NCBI RefSeq assembly: GCF_004345615.1
Contig: NZ_SLWK01000011.1
Location: 1-64,000, forward strand
Source: Natronoflexus pectinivorans
GTDB taxonomy: Bacteria; Bacteroidota; Bacteroidia; Bacteroidales; Marinilabiliaceae
Length of the DNA stretch: 64,000 nucleotides
Reading direction: 5' to 3'
Part shown: piece after piece, positions 42,683-51,724 of the stretch
Numbering within the stretch: position 1 is the first letter of the stretch
How the letters are laid out: the number at the start of each line of letters is the position of its first letter
Translations under genes and position numbers: made by a program
Notes under the pieces: generated by a model
The model's database searches: none
Told to the model about the DNA's origin: nothing
Seen by the model: the letters and a program-made list of their open reading frames with translations, nothing else

Positions 42683-43093
42683 ATGAAGCCAACGCATATC
42701 GAACACATTGGTATTGCAGTGAAAAGCTTAGATGAAGCCATTCCATTTTATGAAAATGTATTTGGTTTAAAATGCTACGCTGTAGAAGAGGTTGCTGATC
42801 AAAAAGTAAAAACAGCTTTTTTCATGGTGGGTCAAACCAAGATTGAGTTACTTGAATCCACCGATCCTGAGGGCCCAATAGGAAAGTTTCTTGAGAAAAG
42901 GGGAGAAGGTATTCATCATCTTGCCTTTGCCGTTGATGGTTTGGCTGAAAAGCTGGGTGATGTTGAGAGCAAGGGAGTCCGATTGATTGATCAAAAGCCC
43001 CGAAAAGGTGCAGAAGGTCTTGATATCGCCTTTTTACATCCAAAATCAACATTTGGAGTGTTGACCGAACTGTGTGAAGATCCTAAAAAGTAA
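42683..43093 (+). CDS. mce: Methylmalonyl-CoA epimerase
   Basis: A 136-residue VOC-fold enzyme. The repeating half-motifs IEHIGIAVKSLDEAIPFYENVFG and GIHHLAFAVDGL supply the two histidine metal ligands, and LTELCED the C-terminal glutamate. It interconverts (R)- and (S)-methylmalonyl-CoA between the mutase and the decarboxylase in the succinate-propionate route. It lies 26 bases before the carboxyltransferase gene, so both are probably on one message. Confidence 0.94.
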   Translation: MKPTHIEHIGIAVKSLDEAIPFYENVFGLKCYAVEEVADQKVKTAFFMVGQTKIELLESTDPEGPIGKFLEKRGEGIHHLAFAVDGLAEKLGDVESKGVRLIDQKPRKGAEGLDIAFLHPKSTFGVLTELCEDPKK

Positions 43094-43119
43094 TTGTTAT
43101 TTAATTGAGAGGAGTTGAT

Positions 43120-44679
43120 ATGTCAAATCAGGATAAAATCAATAAATTAATTGAATTGCGTGGAGAAGCCCGCCTTGGTGGCGGACAAAAACGCATTGAT
43201 GCCCAGCATGCAAAAGGGAAATTGACCGCACGCGAACGCATTGAAATATTGTTGGACGAGGGAAGTTTTGAAGAGTTTGATATGTTTGTTACCCATCGTT
43301 GTACAAACTTTGGGATGGAAAAATCAAAATTCATGGGCGACGGTGTGGTTACAGGTCACGGAACCATCGACGGACGTGTTGTATATGTTTTCTCCCAGGA
43401 TTTCACCGTTTTTGGTGGTTCATTATCAGAGACTTTTGCACAGAAGATTTGCAAAATTATGGACATGGCCATGAAGGTGGGCGCGCCTGTTATTGGAATA
43501 AATGATAGTGGAGGTGCTCGAATTCAGGAAGGTGTGACCTCATTGGCAGGTTATGCGGAAATTTTTCAGCGCAACATTATGGCATCAGGCGTAATTCCTC
43601 AGATCTCTGCAATTTTTGGCCCATGTGCTGGCGGTGCGGTATATTCACCTGCATTGACCGACTTCATCATGATGACTGAGAATTCCAGCTATATGTTTGT
43701 TACAGGACCAAAAGTTGTGAAGACCGTAACCGGTGAAGATATTTCAACAGAAGATTTAGGAGGAGCTCAGGTTCATGCTTCACGTTCGGGCGTCTCGCAT
43801 TTCATGCTTGAGAGCGAGGAAGAGGGTTTACTGCTTTTACGAAAACTGATCTCCTATTTGCCGCAAAACAACCTTGAAGAGCCACCATTGGTGGAAACGA
43901 ACGACCCGATTGACAGAATTGAAGATGTTCTGAACACCATCATTCCCGATAATCCCAATCAGCCTTACGACATGAAAGAGGTGATATACACCATTGTTGA
44001 TGAAGGCGAATTTTTGGAAGTACACCGCGACTACGCACGAAACATCATTGTTGGATTCTGTCGTATGGCCGGTGCCTCGGTAGGGGTCATAGCAAACCAG
44101 CCAAATTTTTTAGCAGGTGTTCTTGATTGTGATGCCTCACGAAAAGCTGCGCGTTTTGTTCGATTCTGTGATGCATTCAACATCCCTATTCTGACACTGG
44201 TTGATGTTCCCGGATTCCTTCCCGGAAGCGGTCAGGAGTACAATGGCATCATCACACATGGTGCCAAGCTGATGTTTGCTTATGGAGAAGCCACTGTTCC
44301 AAAAGTTACAGTCACCCTACGTAAGTCTTATGGTGGAGCCCATGATGTAATGAGTTGTAAGCAGTTGCGTGGTGATTTAAATTACGCGTGGCCCACAGCA
44401 GAGATTGCCGTAATGGGAGCATCGGGAGCCATAGAGGTTTTGGAAGGAAGAGCCATGGCAGCCATTGAAGATCCTGAAGAGAAAACTAAATTCATCGCCG
44501 CTAAGGAGGCAGAATATAAGGAAAAATTTGCCAATCCTTATCAGGCTGCGGCCTATGGTTACATTGACGATGTGATTGAACCACGAAATACACGTTTCAG
44601 AGTGATTCGTGGATTCCAGAGTCTTCAGACAAAAAAGCTGACCAATCCGCCCAAAAAACACTCAAACATTCCGTTATAA
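43120..44679 (+). CDS. mmdA: Methylmalonyl-CoA decarboxylase alpha / acyl-CoA carboxyltransferase
   Basis: A 519-residue carboxyltransferase with two crotonase-like halves. [19 protein letters not shown] starts the first and [19 protein letters not shown] carries the acyl-CoA site; [18 protein letters not shown] and [16 protein letters not shown] belong to the second. It transfers the carboxyl group of methylmalonyl-CoA to biotin on the adjacent carrier subunit. ATG 43120 follows AGGAG at 43110-43114. The downstream OadG, biotin and OadB genes support a decarboxylase rather than a propionyl-CoA carboxylase. A repeat element separates it from the rest. Confidence 0.92.
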   Translation: MSNQDKINKLIELRGEARLGGGQKRIDAQHAKGKLTARERIEILLDEGSFEEFDMFVTHRCTNFGMEKSKFMGDGVVTGHGTIDGRVVYVFSQDFTVFGGSLSETFAQKICKIMDMAMKVGAPVIGINDSGGARIQEGVTSLAGYAEIFQRNIMASGVIPQISAIFGPCAGGAVYSPALTDFIMMTENSSYMFVTGPKVVKTVTGEDISTEDLGGAQVHASRSGVSHFMLESEEEGLLLLRKLISYLPQNNLEEPPLVETNDPIDRIEDVLNTIIPDNPNQPYDMKEVIYTIVDEGEFLEVHRDYARNIIVGFCRMAGASVGVIANQPNFLAGVLDCDASRKAARFVRFCDAFNIPILTLVDVPGFLPGSGQEYNGIITHGAKLMFAYGEATVPKVTVTLRKSYGGAHDVMSCKQLRGDLNYAWPTAEIAVMGASGAIEVLEGRAMAAIEDPEEKTKFIAAKEAEYKEKFANPYQAAAYGYIDDVIEPRNTRFRVIRGFQSLQTKKLTNPPKKHSNIPL

Positions 44680-44685
44680 TAACAA

Positions 44686-44870
44686 AAAGAGGCTGTCTTA
44701 GAAGCTTAATAATATTTTCAATACTTACAATTTGTATGCAACCTCGTTTTCACCCCTCCAAACCTCCCCCAAGTGGGAGGCTTTAAGTCCCCCTTGGCTT
44801 CGACGTGAGCTCAGCCGAACGGGGATTTAGGGGTGAATTATTAATGTGGAATTTACGATTTGAAAGAAGA
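44686..44870. repeat. Interspersed repeat inside the decarboxylase cluster
   Basis: Starts AAAAAGAGGCTGTCTTAGAA, resembling an IS end. Contains CCTCCCCCAAGTGGGAGGC (hairpin) and GGGGTGAATTATTAATGT. The part from CCCCCAAGTGG to GAATTATTAATGT is repeated, diverged, at 47735-47800, where the far end is TAAGACAGCCTTTTTT, the inverse of this copy's start. No transposase is present. Confidence 0.65.
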
Positions 44871-44925
44871 GAAAAACTAGATTTCCTTTTGAGAGAGTCT
44901 CACACACTCATTTACAGACTTGACT

Positions 44926-45288
44926 ATGATATTTTTGATTGACATTGAAAATTGGAATTGGGCAGATATATACGTGATTGCCGGAGTTGGGTATTCAGTC
45001 GTATTTCTGGTTTTGGTATTGTTAATCCTGGTTTACAAACTCATCCCCAAAATCCTTAACATTCGAATCAAAAAGCGCCTTAAAAAAGAAGGTAAAGAGA
45101 TTGATTCATCTTCATCTGAACAATATGTGGCAGGGGAAGTAAATGCTGCCATTGCTACTGCATTGATGCTCTATTTTAACGAACAACACGATGAAGAGAG
45201 CAATATTATTACAATCAAACGAGTAGCCAGAACCTACTCTCCCTGGAGTTCGAAAATTTATGGTGTTCGCAATGTTTTATCCAGATAA
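44926..45288 (+). CDS. OadG-family decarboxylase gamma-like subunit
   Basis: A 120-residue protein with one membrane span near residues 14-40 (IYVIAGVGYSVVFLVLVLLI), a basic linker and an acidic/helical tail (AAIATALMLYFNEQHDE). It resembles the OadG/MmdD family that holds the sodium-pump complex together at the membrane. ATG 44926 is chosen over the in-frame TTG at 44920. It lies 14 bases before the biotin-carrier gene. Divergent sequence is normal for this subunit. Confidence 0.8.
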   Translation: MIFLIDIENWNWADIYVIAGVGYSVVFLVLVLLILVYKLIPKILNIRIKKRLKKEGKEIDSSSSEQYVAGEVNAAIATALMLYFNEQHDEESNIITIKRVARTYSPWSSKIYGVRNVLSR

Positions 45289-45302
45289 CAGATAGTATTA
45301 CA

Positions 45303-45725
45303 ATGAAAAAATTTGAGTTTTCCATAAGCGGAAATAAATATGAGGTAGAACTAAAGGATGTTGAGGACAACGTAGCCCATGTGGAAGTAAATGGTACTTT
45401 GTATAATGTGGAAATACACAGGGAAGTAAAAAAGTCCAAAACACCCCGATTGGTTCGCTCAGAAGCAAAAGTTAAACCGGGCGAAGGAAACATCGTCAGA
45501 AAAGAGAGCGTTGGAAGTCAGGTGAAAGCACCCCTTCCCGGTAGTATCTTTAAAATCCTTGTAAAAGAGGGAGATGCTATTAAAAAGGGAGATGTTTTAC
45601 TCATTATGGAGGCCATGAAAATGGAAAATACCGTGATGGCCGAGAAGGAGGGTACCGTTAAATCCATCAAGGTTAAAACAGGTGACAATGTTTTGCAGAA
45701 TGATGTTCTGATTGAACTTGATTAA
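45303..45725 (+). CDS. Biotin-carrier subunit of the decarboxylase
   Basis: A 140-residue protein whose C-terminal 70 residues form a biotinyl domain. EAMKMEN near residue 105 carries the biotinylated lysine, and APLPGSIFKILVKEGD opens the fold. The N-terminal strand-rich part (FEFSISGNKYEVELKD) and a linker match the MmdC/acetyl-CoA carboxylase carrier type. It moves the carboxyl group from the alpha subunit to the membrane beta subunit. Confidence 0.92.
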   Translation: MKKFEFSISGNKYEVELKDVEDNVAHVEVNGTLYNVEIHREVKKSKTPRLVRSEAKVKPGEGNIVRKESVGSQVKAPLPGSIFKILVKEGDAIKKGDVLLIMEAMKMENTVMAEKEGTVKSIKVKTGDNVLQNDVLIELD

Positions 45726-45920
45726 CCTTCTTAAAAACATATAGGATCATTAAAGTGCAGATCTTAATTGCAAGTTATTATTAGACTTGACGGTTTTACT
45801 GCTTATTTTACTCCCCCGTGTGTTTATTTAATAGAGCAATCCTGAGAATGGTATGTTTATTTTGCCATTTTCAACCAGATTCAGATTTCTGATTATTCGA
45901 AAAATTAATTCTTTATACAA

Positions 45921-47174
45921 GTGAAAAAGTTTGCAGCAATTTATACGATTCTGGGGTTATTATTTATGCTGATTTTGCCAACAATGAATCTGGAGGCTCA
46001 GAGCATCGCCCAGGGAGACCAATCCGGAGGGGCGTTCTTCAGTGGAATGGCCAAGTTTTGGGAAAATTCCGGATTTTATAACTTCGATTACCGACAACTA
46101 TTGATGATCGCTATTGGGTTATTGCTGATTCATCTGGCCATTAAATTTAAATATGAGCCACTTCTGCTTGTTCCCATCGGAACGGGATTAATCATCGGCA
46201 ATATTCCTTTACCTGCTACTGAAGGAGCCACCATAGGTATTAATGACGAAGGTTCGGTGCTGTATTATCTGTATTTTGGTGTTAAGGAGGGTATTTACCC
46301 ATCTCTCATCTTTCTTGGTATTGGAGCCATGACCGATTTCTCTTCGCTTATATCAAACCCGCGACTCATGCTTCTTGGCGCTGCTGCACAGATTGGGATT
46401 TTTGCCACTTTTATTGGTGCCGTCGCGCTGGGGTTTGCTGTTAATGAAGCGGGAGCTATTGCCATCATTGGTGGTGCCGACGGCCCCACCGCTATTTTTG
46501 CTTCCTCTAATCTGGCTCCTCACTTATTGGGAAGCATTGCCATTGCTGCCTACTCTTATATGGCATTGGTTCCGGTTATTCAACCACCCATTATGCGTCT
46601 ATTGGTGAGCAAAAAGGAGAGAGTTATACGCATGAAACCTCCCCGTGCAGTTTCAAAACTTGAAAAAATTCTATTTCCGCTGATTGGTTTGTTGCTGACC
46701 GCTTTTATATCTCCCGGATCATTACCATTGCTGGGAATGCTGTTCTTCGGAAATTTGCTTAAGGAGTCGGGAGTGACCAACAGACTTGCAGAAACTGCAA
46801 GGACATCCATGGTTGATATTGTTACGATACTGCTCGGATTGACTGTAGGAGCTTCTACCTCTGCGGCTCTGTTTCTTTCGGTCAGTTCCATTAAGATATT
46901 CCTGTTGGGGGCAATTTCTTTCGCTATTGCAACAGCAGGAGGGGTGTTATTTGCAAAAGCCATGAATCTTTTCCTTAAGAAAGGCGACAAGGTTAATCCA
47001 TTGATCGGTGCTGCCGGTGTTTCTGCTGTTCCTGCCAGTGCAAGAGTTGTCCAATCAGAAGGACTAAGATCTGATCCCAACAATCATCTATTGATGCATG
47101 CGATGGCTCCCAATGTGTCGGGAGTTATTGGATCGGCAGTTGCAGCAGGTATTATGCTTAGTTTCTTTATGTAA
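45921..47174 (+). CDS. Na+-translocating decarboxylase beta subunit (OadB/MmdB)
   Basis: A 417-residue membrane protein with about ten spans. GAMTDFSSLISNPRLMLLGAA, IIGGADGPTAIFASS and GAAGVSAVPASARVVQ are the hallmark blocks of the OadB family, where the aspartate in GGADGPT takes part in Na+ movement. It decarboxylates carboxybiotin and pumps sodium out. The start is GTG. It is 195 bases after the biotin gene, without a visible terminator between. The N-terminal segment up to about residue 60 is an additional signal-like region. Confidence 0.93.
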   Translation: MKKFAAIYTILGLLFMLILPTMNLEAQSIAQGDQSGGAFFSGMAKFWENSGFYNFDYRQLLMIAIGLLLIHLAIKFKYEPLLLVPIGTGLIIGNIPLPATEGATIGINDEGSVLYYLYFGVKEGIYPSLIFLGIGAMTDFSSLISNPRLMLLGAAAQIGIFATFIGAVALGFAVNEAGAIAIIGGADGPTAIFASSNLAPHLLGSIAIAAYSYMALVPVIQPPIMRLLVSKKERVIRMKPPRAVSKLEKILFPLIGLLLTAFISPGSLPLLGMLFFGNLLKESGVTNRLAETARTSMVDIVTILLGLTVGASTSAALFLSVSSIKIFLLGAISFAIATAGGVLFAKAMNLFLKKGDKVNPLIGAAGVSAVPASARVVQSEGLRSDPNNHLLMHAMAPNVSGVIGSAVAAGIMLSFFM

Positions 47175-47470
47175 TTGAATTATTATAACTACGATCCGAC
47201 TAAGTATCTGTTTAATTTTTAGTATAGGCTATAATTTATACACCAAATGATAAAAGTATAGGGATTCATAATTGTGATAAAAATATTTAGATGACAGGGC
47301 TACGCCCCTTATGATTTACCAAATAATTGTATTCTACAAAGATTACAGGGCTATCGCCCCTTAGGGATTACAATACAAATAAAAAGGGGCGTAGCCCTGA
47401 TATCTTCGTAGAAGTAGATTTTGCTAATGGTTTTAGGGGCGTAGCCCTGACATCTTAGGATTATTAATTG
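47175..47470. repeat. CAGGGCTACGCCCC hairpin repeats
   Basis: Four small hairpin units: CAGGGCTACGCCCC (about 47297), CAGGGCTATCGCCCC (about 47346), and GGGGCGTAGCCCTG twice, reversed, at about 47386 and 47437. The first two face the last two. They are similar in style to the GC hairpins around MazEF, but a different sequence. Confidence 0.75.
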
Positions 47471-47489
47471 ACCCACAGAACTGAATTTA

Positions 47490-47700
47490 AACAGTCTCTA
47501 AGATTTTTTTTAAATGATAACCATATAATAGATCTCTCGCTTCTCTCGAAATGAAAGACTGTTACGTTGTAAGAGGTTAGGGGGTGATGGCGGCTAATCC
47601 GCCATCACCCCCTAACTGTCCTTGGTCTCCTGAAAGTTTCATCAGTTCGAGGAGAGCGAGAAATCCATCATAAATTGTCCGTCAGTAGTGATTTGTAATT
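47490..47700. repeat. MITE-like palindrome, copy 2
   Basis: Left part TCTAAGATTTTTTTTAAATG with GATCTCTCGCTTCTCTCG; right part TTCGAGGAGAGCGAGAAATC and GTCCGTCAGTAGTG, roughly inverse to it. The centre is a perfect 17-base inverted repeat (47577-47593 and 47599-47615: TTAGGGGGTGATGGCGG) with a 5-base loop. The left and right parts are related to 39607-39735 and, reversed, to 62622-62705. Confidence 0.75.
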
Positions 47701-47722
47701 TTGCAAGCAGTGTGGCTTTTAT

Positions 47723-47735
47723 CCCCCCCCCCCCC
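47723..47735 (+). repeat. 13-base poly-C tract
   Basis: Thirteen consecutive C in an intergenic repeat copy (the homologue of 44750-44765 has a mixed CCCCTCC sequence). It could be slippage-prone; a sequencing artefact is also possible. It is not near a start codon. Confidence 0.7.
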
Positions 47736-47736
47736 A

Positions 47737-47826
47737 ATCTTCCCCCAAGTGGCAGGCTTAAAGTCAACTACGGGGCATTTAGGGATGAATTATTAATGTA
47801 AATTTTAAGACAGCCTTTTTTGCTTT
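47737..47826. repeat. Second copy of the 44686 repeat
   Basis: CCCCCAAGTGG, GCATTTAGGGATGAATTATT and AATGT follow the pattern of 44768-44846. The end TAAGACAGCCTTTTTTG is inverse to the start of the 44686 copy. Confidence 0.6.
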
Positions 47827-47864
47827 TTCAATCAATTAATCAAACAATAATAAATCTTTAATTC

Positions 47865-48524
47865 TTAAAAGTAAGCTTCCGCAGATATTTTATCATTCTC
47901 TATCCCTTTTTCATTTAACAGGTTATAAACATCATTGATCATGTTCCGGTTTCCACAAAGGTATATATGGTCATAGCCTTGCAGATCATTTTCAGATAGC
48001 CACTTTGTCACTCGTCCACTGAAATGGCCTTCGTTCGATTGGGAGGTGCATAATATCAATCGATTGGGATCGTAGAACGAGGGTTGAATGGATTCAGATA
48101 TATCGGTTACTCCATGCAACAGGGTATAGTCAATATCCGACCAGGTTTTAATAAAGCTGTGATAAGGAGCAATGCCTGTGCCGGTGGCGACAAAAAGAAA
48201 TTTCTTTTGGAGCAGATTCTCTGCCGGTAAAAAAAAGTATCCCAAAGGAGGCTCAACCATAACCACATCCCCGGAATTGAGTTTTCGAAGATGGGGGGAA
48301 ACAAACCCATTGCTAACCTCTTTTATAAGAACTTCAAGATAGTTATCGTGCTCACCACTGTATACTGAATATTCTCTTGTATACCCGTTCTCAACCGGAC
48401 CTACATTGATGTGCTGACCGGTACGAAACTCCAAGTTATTGCGTTCTAAGCGCAAAACGAAGGAGGATTTGGTCACATCTGTTTTTGATATGATGCGGTG
48501 GGGAAAAAACTCGGCTCTGTTCAT
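47865..48524 (-). CDS. Ferredoxin/flavodoxin-NADP reductase-like flavoprotein
   Basis: A 219-residue FNR-fold enzyme. REYSVYSGEHDNYLEVLIKEV (FAD-binding RxYS at residue about 48), GDVVMVEPPLGYFFL and VATGTGIAPYHSFI with the C-terminal DHIYLCGNRNMINDV are the usual blocks. It moves electrons between NAD(P)H and an iron-sulfur or flavin protein. It starts 10 bases after the BFD-like gene on the same strand, so the two are likely one redox unit. Its electron partner is not proven. Confidence 0.88.
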   Translation of the reverse strand: MNRAEFFPHRIISKTDVTKSSFVLRLERNNLEFRTGQHINVGPVENGYTREYSVYSGEHDNYLEVLIKEVSNGFVSPHLRKLNSGDVVMVEPPLGYFFLPAENLLQKKFLFVATGTGIAPYHSFIKTWSDIDYTLLHGVTDISESIQPSFYDPNRLILCTSQSNEGHFSGRVTKWLSENDLQGYDHIYLCGNRNMINDVYNLLNEKGIENDKISAEAYF

Positions 48525-48534
48525 TGCAATTGCT

Positions 48535-48750
48535 TTAGTTGATCCAGGGAATTCTGATTTGCATATCCGGAATTGCTTCCATCGATGATTTTAATATTTG
48601 CTCCATACTGATTCTGCATTTTCCGCATGAACTTCCTGCTCCGGTGGCTAAGGAGAGTTCGTTTAAGTTGATTATGGAGTGTTTGATGATTGCTTTTTCA
48701 AGCTGTTTTTTTGTAATTCTGTTACAAAAACATACGATATTGGCTCCCAT
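48535..48750 (-). CDS. BFD-like [2Fe-2S] protein
   Basis: A 71-residue protein. Cysteines CFC near residues 7-9 and CGKC near 42-45 match the BFD-like [2Fe-2S] domain pattern CxC...CxxC. In bacterioferritin-associated ferredoxin this fold feeds electrons to iron stores. Placing it before an FNR gene suggests an electron chain NAD(P)H-FNR-BFD. No bacterioferritin gene is in the window. Confidence 0.85.
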   Translation of the reverse strand: MGANIVCFCNRITKKQLEKAIIKHSIINLNELSLATGAGSSCGKCRISMEQILKSSMEAIPDMQIRIPWIN

Positions 48751-48823
48751 GAATTTGATTTATTATTTACATGACTCTAACATTTATTTTTCTCTTTTGT
48801 TCTTTTTGGATTCATTAAGTTAG

Positions 48824-49445
48824 GATTTAATACTGTTATATGATGGAAAAGCTTCTAACCTGCATTATTCACAAATTATCTATTACGATGCTCAACTACC
48901 TACTAAATCTGGACGTCCTCAATAAAATTGATTTGAAAATAATTCATTATTCCCTTCATAAATTTTCTTTGCGGTTGTCCATATTTATTGGTATTTGATC
49001 ATCTCAATACGACAATTCATGAATAAAGCAGGCTAAATTCAAACAATACCTATTCAATTATTTTTTGAACTTTTTATATGACAATAAAGTAATTCAATAC
49101 TTAAAAGTATTGATATTAGAAATTATGTTTATGGGAAAAAACATGACAATAGTCAATAAAAAGAATGTATTGGTCAATTTAAAATATATAATCACAAACG
49201 ATTTCATAAATTTATCGTAGAAAAAACAAAGGCATCAGACTAGTGTGTTAAAAACACACTTTGCTTAAAATGAACTTCATATATATTTAATAGAATTATG
49301 GTTATGATTTATTTCAGTTAAATCATTTCATATGAATATATCCCAAAGGTTCAAGTTTTCGGTTACTGGGCTTTCAGGAAACAACCAATGAGAAGTTAAA
49401 AGATTATTCATCAGTCAGCGCTAAACTTATAAATTCCTTTTTTTT
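48824..49445. other. AT-rich intergenic region, no gene seen
   Basis: No reading frame, known repeat family or clear promoter box. One perfect small hairpin, AGTGTGTT-AAA-AACACACT (49242-49260), lies about 185 bases before the STAS-like gene. Its role is unknown; it is not followed by a T-run. Confidence 0.45.
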
Positions 49446-49832
49446 ATGAAGCGATGTGATTTTATTGAATGTAAAGGAGTGAGAATTTTTTATATAGATT
49501 TCTCCAACCTGAAAAACATAGAAGAGATTAAGGCAGTTATCAACGAGAGTAAAAACTTCATTCGCAGTCAGCCTCCAAAGTCCATGATAAACCTGGCCAA
49601 TATAGAGGGAATGCATTTTAACGGAGAGATTAAAGAGTTGTTTGTTGAGTATGTTAAAGGCAATGCGAATCATGTCTTTCAGAGTGCAATCATTGGAGTT
49701 GACGGATTGAGACGTATTGTATTTAATGGTGTACTCAAACTCACAGGTCGCGATGTGCGATGTCTGGAGTCAAAACAGGCGGCTATGGATTGGCTGGCCG
49801 AACGCAAACTGGCAAGTTTACCCCTTGCATAA
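49446..49832 (+). CDS. Small STAS/SpoIIAA-like protein of unknown function
   Basis: A 128-residue soluble protein. An alternating strand/helix pattern (GVRIFYIDFSNLKNIEEI, KSMINLANIEGMHFNG) and a C-terminal VFQSAIIGVDGLRRIVFNG with AAMDWLAERK suggest a STAS-like alpha/beta fold as in SpoIIAA-related proteins. I do not recognise an established function. It is convergent with the SBF-like transporter and has no operon partner. Confidence 0.68.
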   Translation: MKRCDFIECKGVRIFYIDFSNLKNIEEIKAVINESKNFIRSQPPKSMINLANIEGMHFNGEIKELFVEYVKGNANHVFQSAIIGVDGLRRIVFNGVLKLTGRDVRCLESKQAAMDWLAERKLASLPLA

Positions 49833-49856
49833 AGACTTCTTTTTACCCCAGAGTTG

Positions 49857-49905
49857 AAACCCCTGTAAATTCATGATTCCCGTTCGTTTTTATACAGGGG
49901 TTTCC
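49857..49905. terminator. Shared convergent hairpin
   Basis: AAACCCCTGTA (49857-49867) pairs with TACAGGGGTTT (49893-49903) around a 25-base loop. T-rich sequence follows on the plus side. On the minus side, the arm overlaps the last codons of the transporter gene. It could stop both converging transcripts. Confidence 0.55.
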
Positions 49906-50888
49906 TCTTTTCTTAACTGATTCCTCTTCCTTCTTGCAATGATACCAGTTAATACCAATTGCAGTGTGTGATATACCATCAAGGGCATCAAAATGACTCC
50001 AGTTCCGGCCATTTCCGAGAAAATAATCCCAGCCATGACTGTTCCGTGAATCAGTGACTTTTTAGAACCACTGAACAGTGCAGTTATGGTATCTTCCCTG
50101 TTAAATTTGAGTTTTGAGGATATCAGCTTGATGGTAGCATAAACCACAAAAAACAGTGCTATGCTGCCTGTGACCACCAGCAGGATATCCACTGAACCGG
50201 TGTTTTCAAACAGTTTTAAGTAGAAGGATTCAGAAAACGATCGATAGACGATCAACAAGATGACCATTTGATCGAATAACTTCAGCCTAGCAGCTCCTTT
50301 TGCAGATAATTCACCTAAGAATCTGTTTAGAACAATTCCGGCTATTACCGGAACCAACACCTGAAGAACCAGTTTTACAATTATTCCACTGAACTCGGCA
50401 TATTCGATGGAGCCTGAGGTAATGACAATTCCCATCCACAAAGGGGTAATAATGATGCCGGCCAGACTGGAAAATGTTGCATTAAAAATGGCTCCCGGAA
50501 CATTTCCACGAGCCAGCGAAACCATCACAACCGAAGAGGATACCGTAGAAGGCAGTGCAGCCAAAAAGAAAAATCCTAGCCAAATGAGATAATTGGCACT
50601 GCTTTTTCCGATGGTTTGCAGTAAGGGAAGAATCAACAGCGGAAATAAGACAAAGGTGGCAAATTGTACCAACAAATGCAGTCGCCAATTGCTTAAATCC
50701 TGACGCAGTTTCCTGAGATTCAGTTTTAAACCATAGAATAGAAATATCAGAGTGATGCCAATGTCTCCTGCTTTATGCAGGTCGATAACTCCCTTATAAA
50801 CACCGGGTCCCGGAAAGAACCTGGCAAGAATGATGGTTATAATCAATGCCGGAACAAACTTGTCCAGACCTATGAACCACTTAAACAC
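49890..50888 (-). CDS. SBF-like (bile acid:Na+ symporter type) transporter
   Basis: A 332-residue membrane protein with about ten spans. HKAGDIGITLIFLFYGLKLN, SSVVMVSLARGNVPGAIFNATFSS and GSKKSLIHGTVMAGIIFSE match the SBF-like family (PF13593, YfeH type) of the BART superfamily. Substrates are mostly unknown; bile acids are not implied. It is 20 bases after lolA on the same strand. Confidence 0.85.
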   Translation of the reverse strand: MFKWFIGLDKFVPALIITIILARFFPGPGVYKGVIDLHKAGDIGITLIFLFYGLKLNLRKLRQDLSNWRLHLLVQFATFVLFPLLILPLLQTIGKSSANYLIWLGFFFLAALPSTVSSSVVMVSLARGNVPGAIFNATFSSLAGIIITPLWMGIVITSGSIEYAEFSGIIVKLVLQVLVPVIAGIVLNRFLGELSAKGAARLKLFDQMVILLIVYRSFSESFYLKLFENTGSVDILLVVTGSIALFFVVYATIKLISSKLKFNREDTITALFSGSKKSLIHGTVMAGIIFSEMAGTGVILMPLMVYHTLQLVLTGIIARRKRNQLRKEETPV

Positions 50889-50908
50889 AATGCACTTTTA
50901 TTTAATGA

Positions 50909-51562
50909 TTATCGTAAATCAACCACTTCAACGCCAGGATGCTTGCTAGCATCGAAACTAAAGGTGGAATCATCTACCGTCAGGTTTGTCTCCATTTTAT
51001 TAATGTCTATGATATAGTTGGTTCCATCACGACCTATCTGTTCTATTTTGGCAAATTGCAGACTATCCCGGTAGATATAGAGTTTGATGCGTGTGTAAGG
51101 TTGATTTCTTTTATCCGGAAACAGATCAATGATGTCCACAGTTTTACCTTTGATGGTGGATTCCCCTGCATGTATGTATCGAAAACCCTCTTCATATATG
51201 GTGAAAATAGTTGCGGGATTCAGTAGGTCATCCTCCATCATTTCAGGGTCTGAAATATTTACCTCGTTAACATCACGCATAAACATCCACATGGTATTCC
51301 CGTTATTAAACGTTTCCACACCCATCAGGTCTATCTTGAATTTATCCCCTTTTATCAGAATTGAACCATCATGGGAGTCTGTAACCTGCGCTTGCAGATT
51401 ATCAAGCGTAAAGGTAAAATCAGCTTTGATGGTCTTGTAGCTTCGGGTTTTTTCCGATACTTTATCAAGAATTTCTCGGGCACGAAATACTGCCGGATCC
51501 TGGCTAGTGGCCATGGCCAATATTGAAAATAAAATCAGTGATGTTGCTATAATTTTTTTCAT
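50909..51562 (-). CDS. LolA-like lipoprotein carrier
   Basis: A 217-residue exported protein: signal MKKIIATSLILFSILAMATSQ region, then the LolA fold. Visible are KTIKADFTFTL, DGSILIKGDKFKIDLMGVETFNNG and TMWMFMRDVNEV, with EQIGRDGTNYIIDINKMETN at the C-terminal strands. Expected role: carries lipoproteins across the periplasm to the outer membrane. It is downstream of ftsK on the same strand, but a 449-base gap with a composite repeat lies between. Confidence 0.88.
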   Translation of the reverse strand: MKKIIATSLILFSILAMATSQDPAVFRAREILDKVSEKTRSYKTIKADFTFTLDNLQAQVTDSHDGSILIKGDKFKIDLMGVETFNNGNTMWMFMRDVNEVNISDPEMMEDDLLNPATIFTIYEEGFRYIHAGESTIKGKTVDIIDLFPDKRNQPYTRIKLYIYRDSLQFAKIEQIGRDGTNYIIDINKMETNLTVDDSTFSFDASKHPGVEVVDLR

Positions 51563-51724
51563 GTGTCTATAATTTGTATTTTAAGGTTCCCGAGTACTCG
51601 GGAGAACTCGCCAATCCAGTCATTCTTACTTCGACAGGGCTCAGTACTTTGCCTGTGTGAGAAAAGCTTTGACTTCGTCGATCTGGCGATTCTCATGGCT
51701 CGTTTCATATGTTAGTTTTCAAAT

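Noticed and set aside
44686-44870. Complete insertion sequence
   Set aside because: Only one IS-like end and no transposase frame; listed as a repeat instead.
46580-47083. 167-residue minus-strand ORF
   Set aside because: Antisense to the conserved OadB gene.
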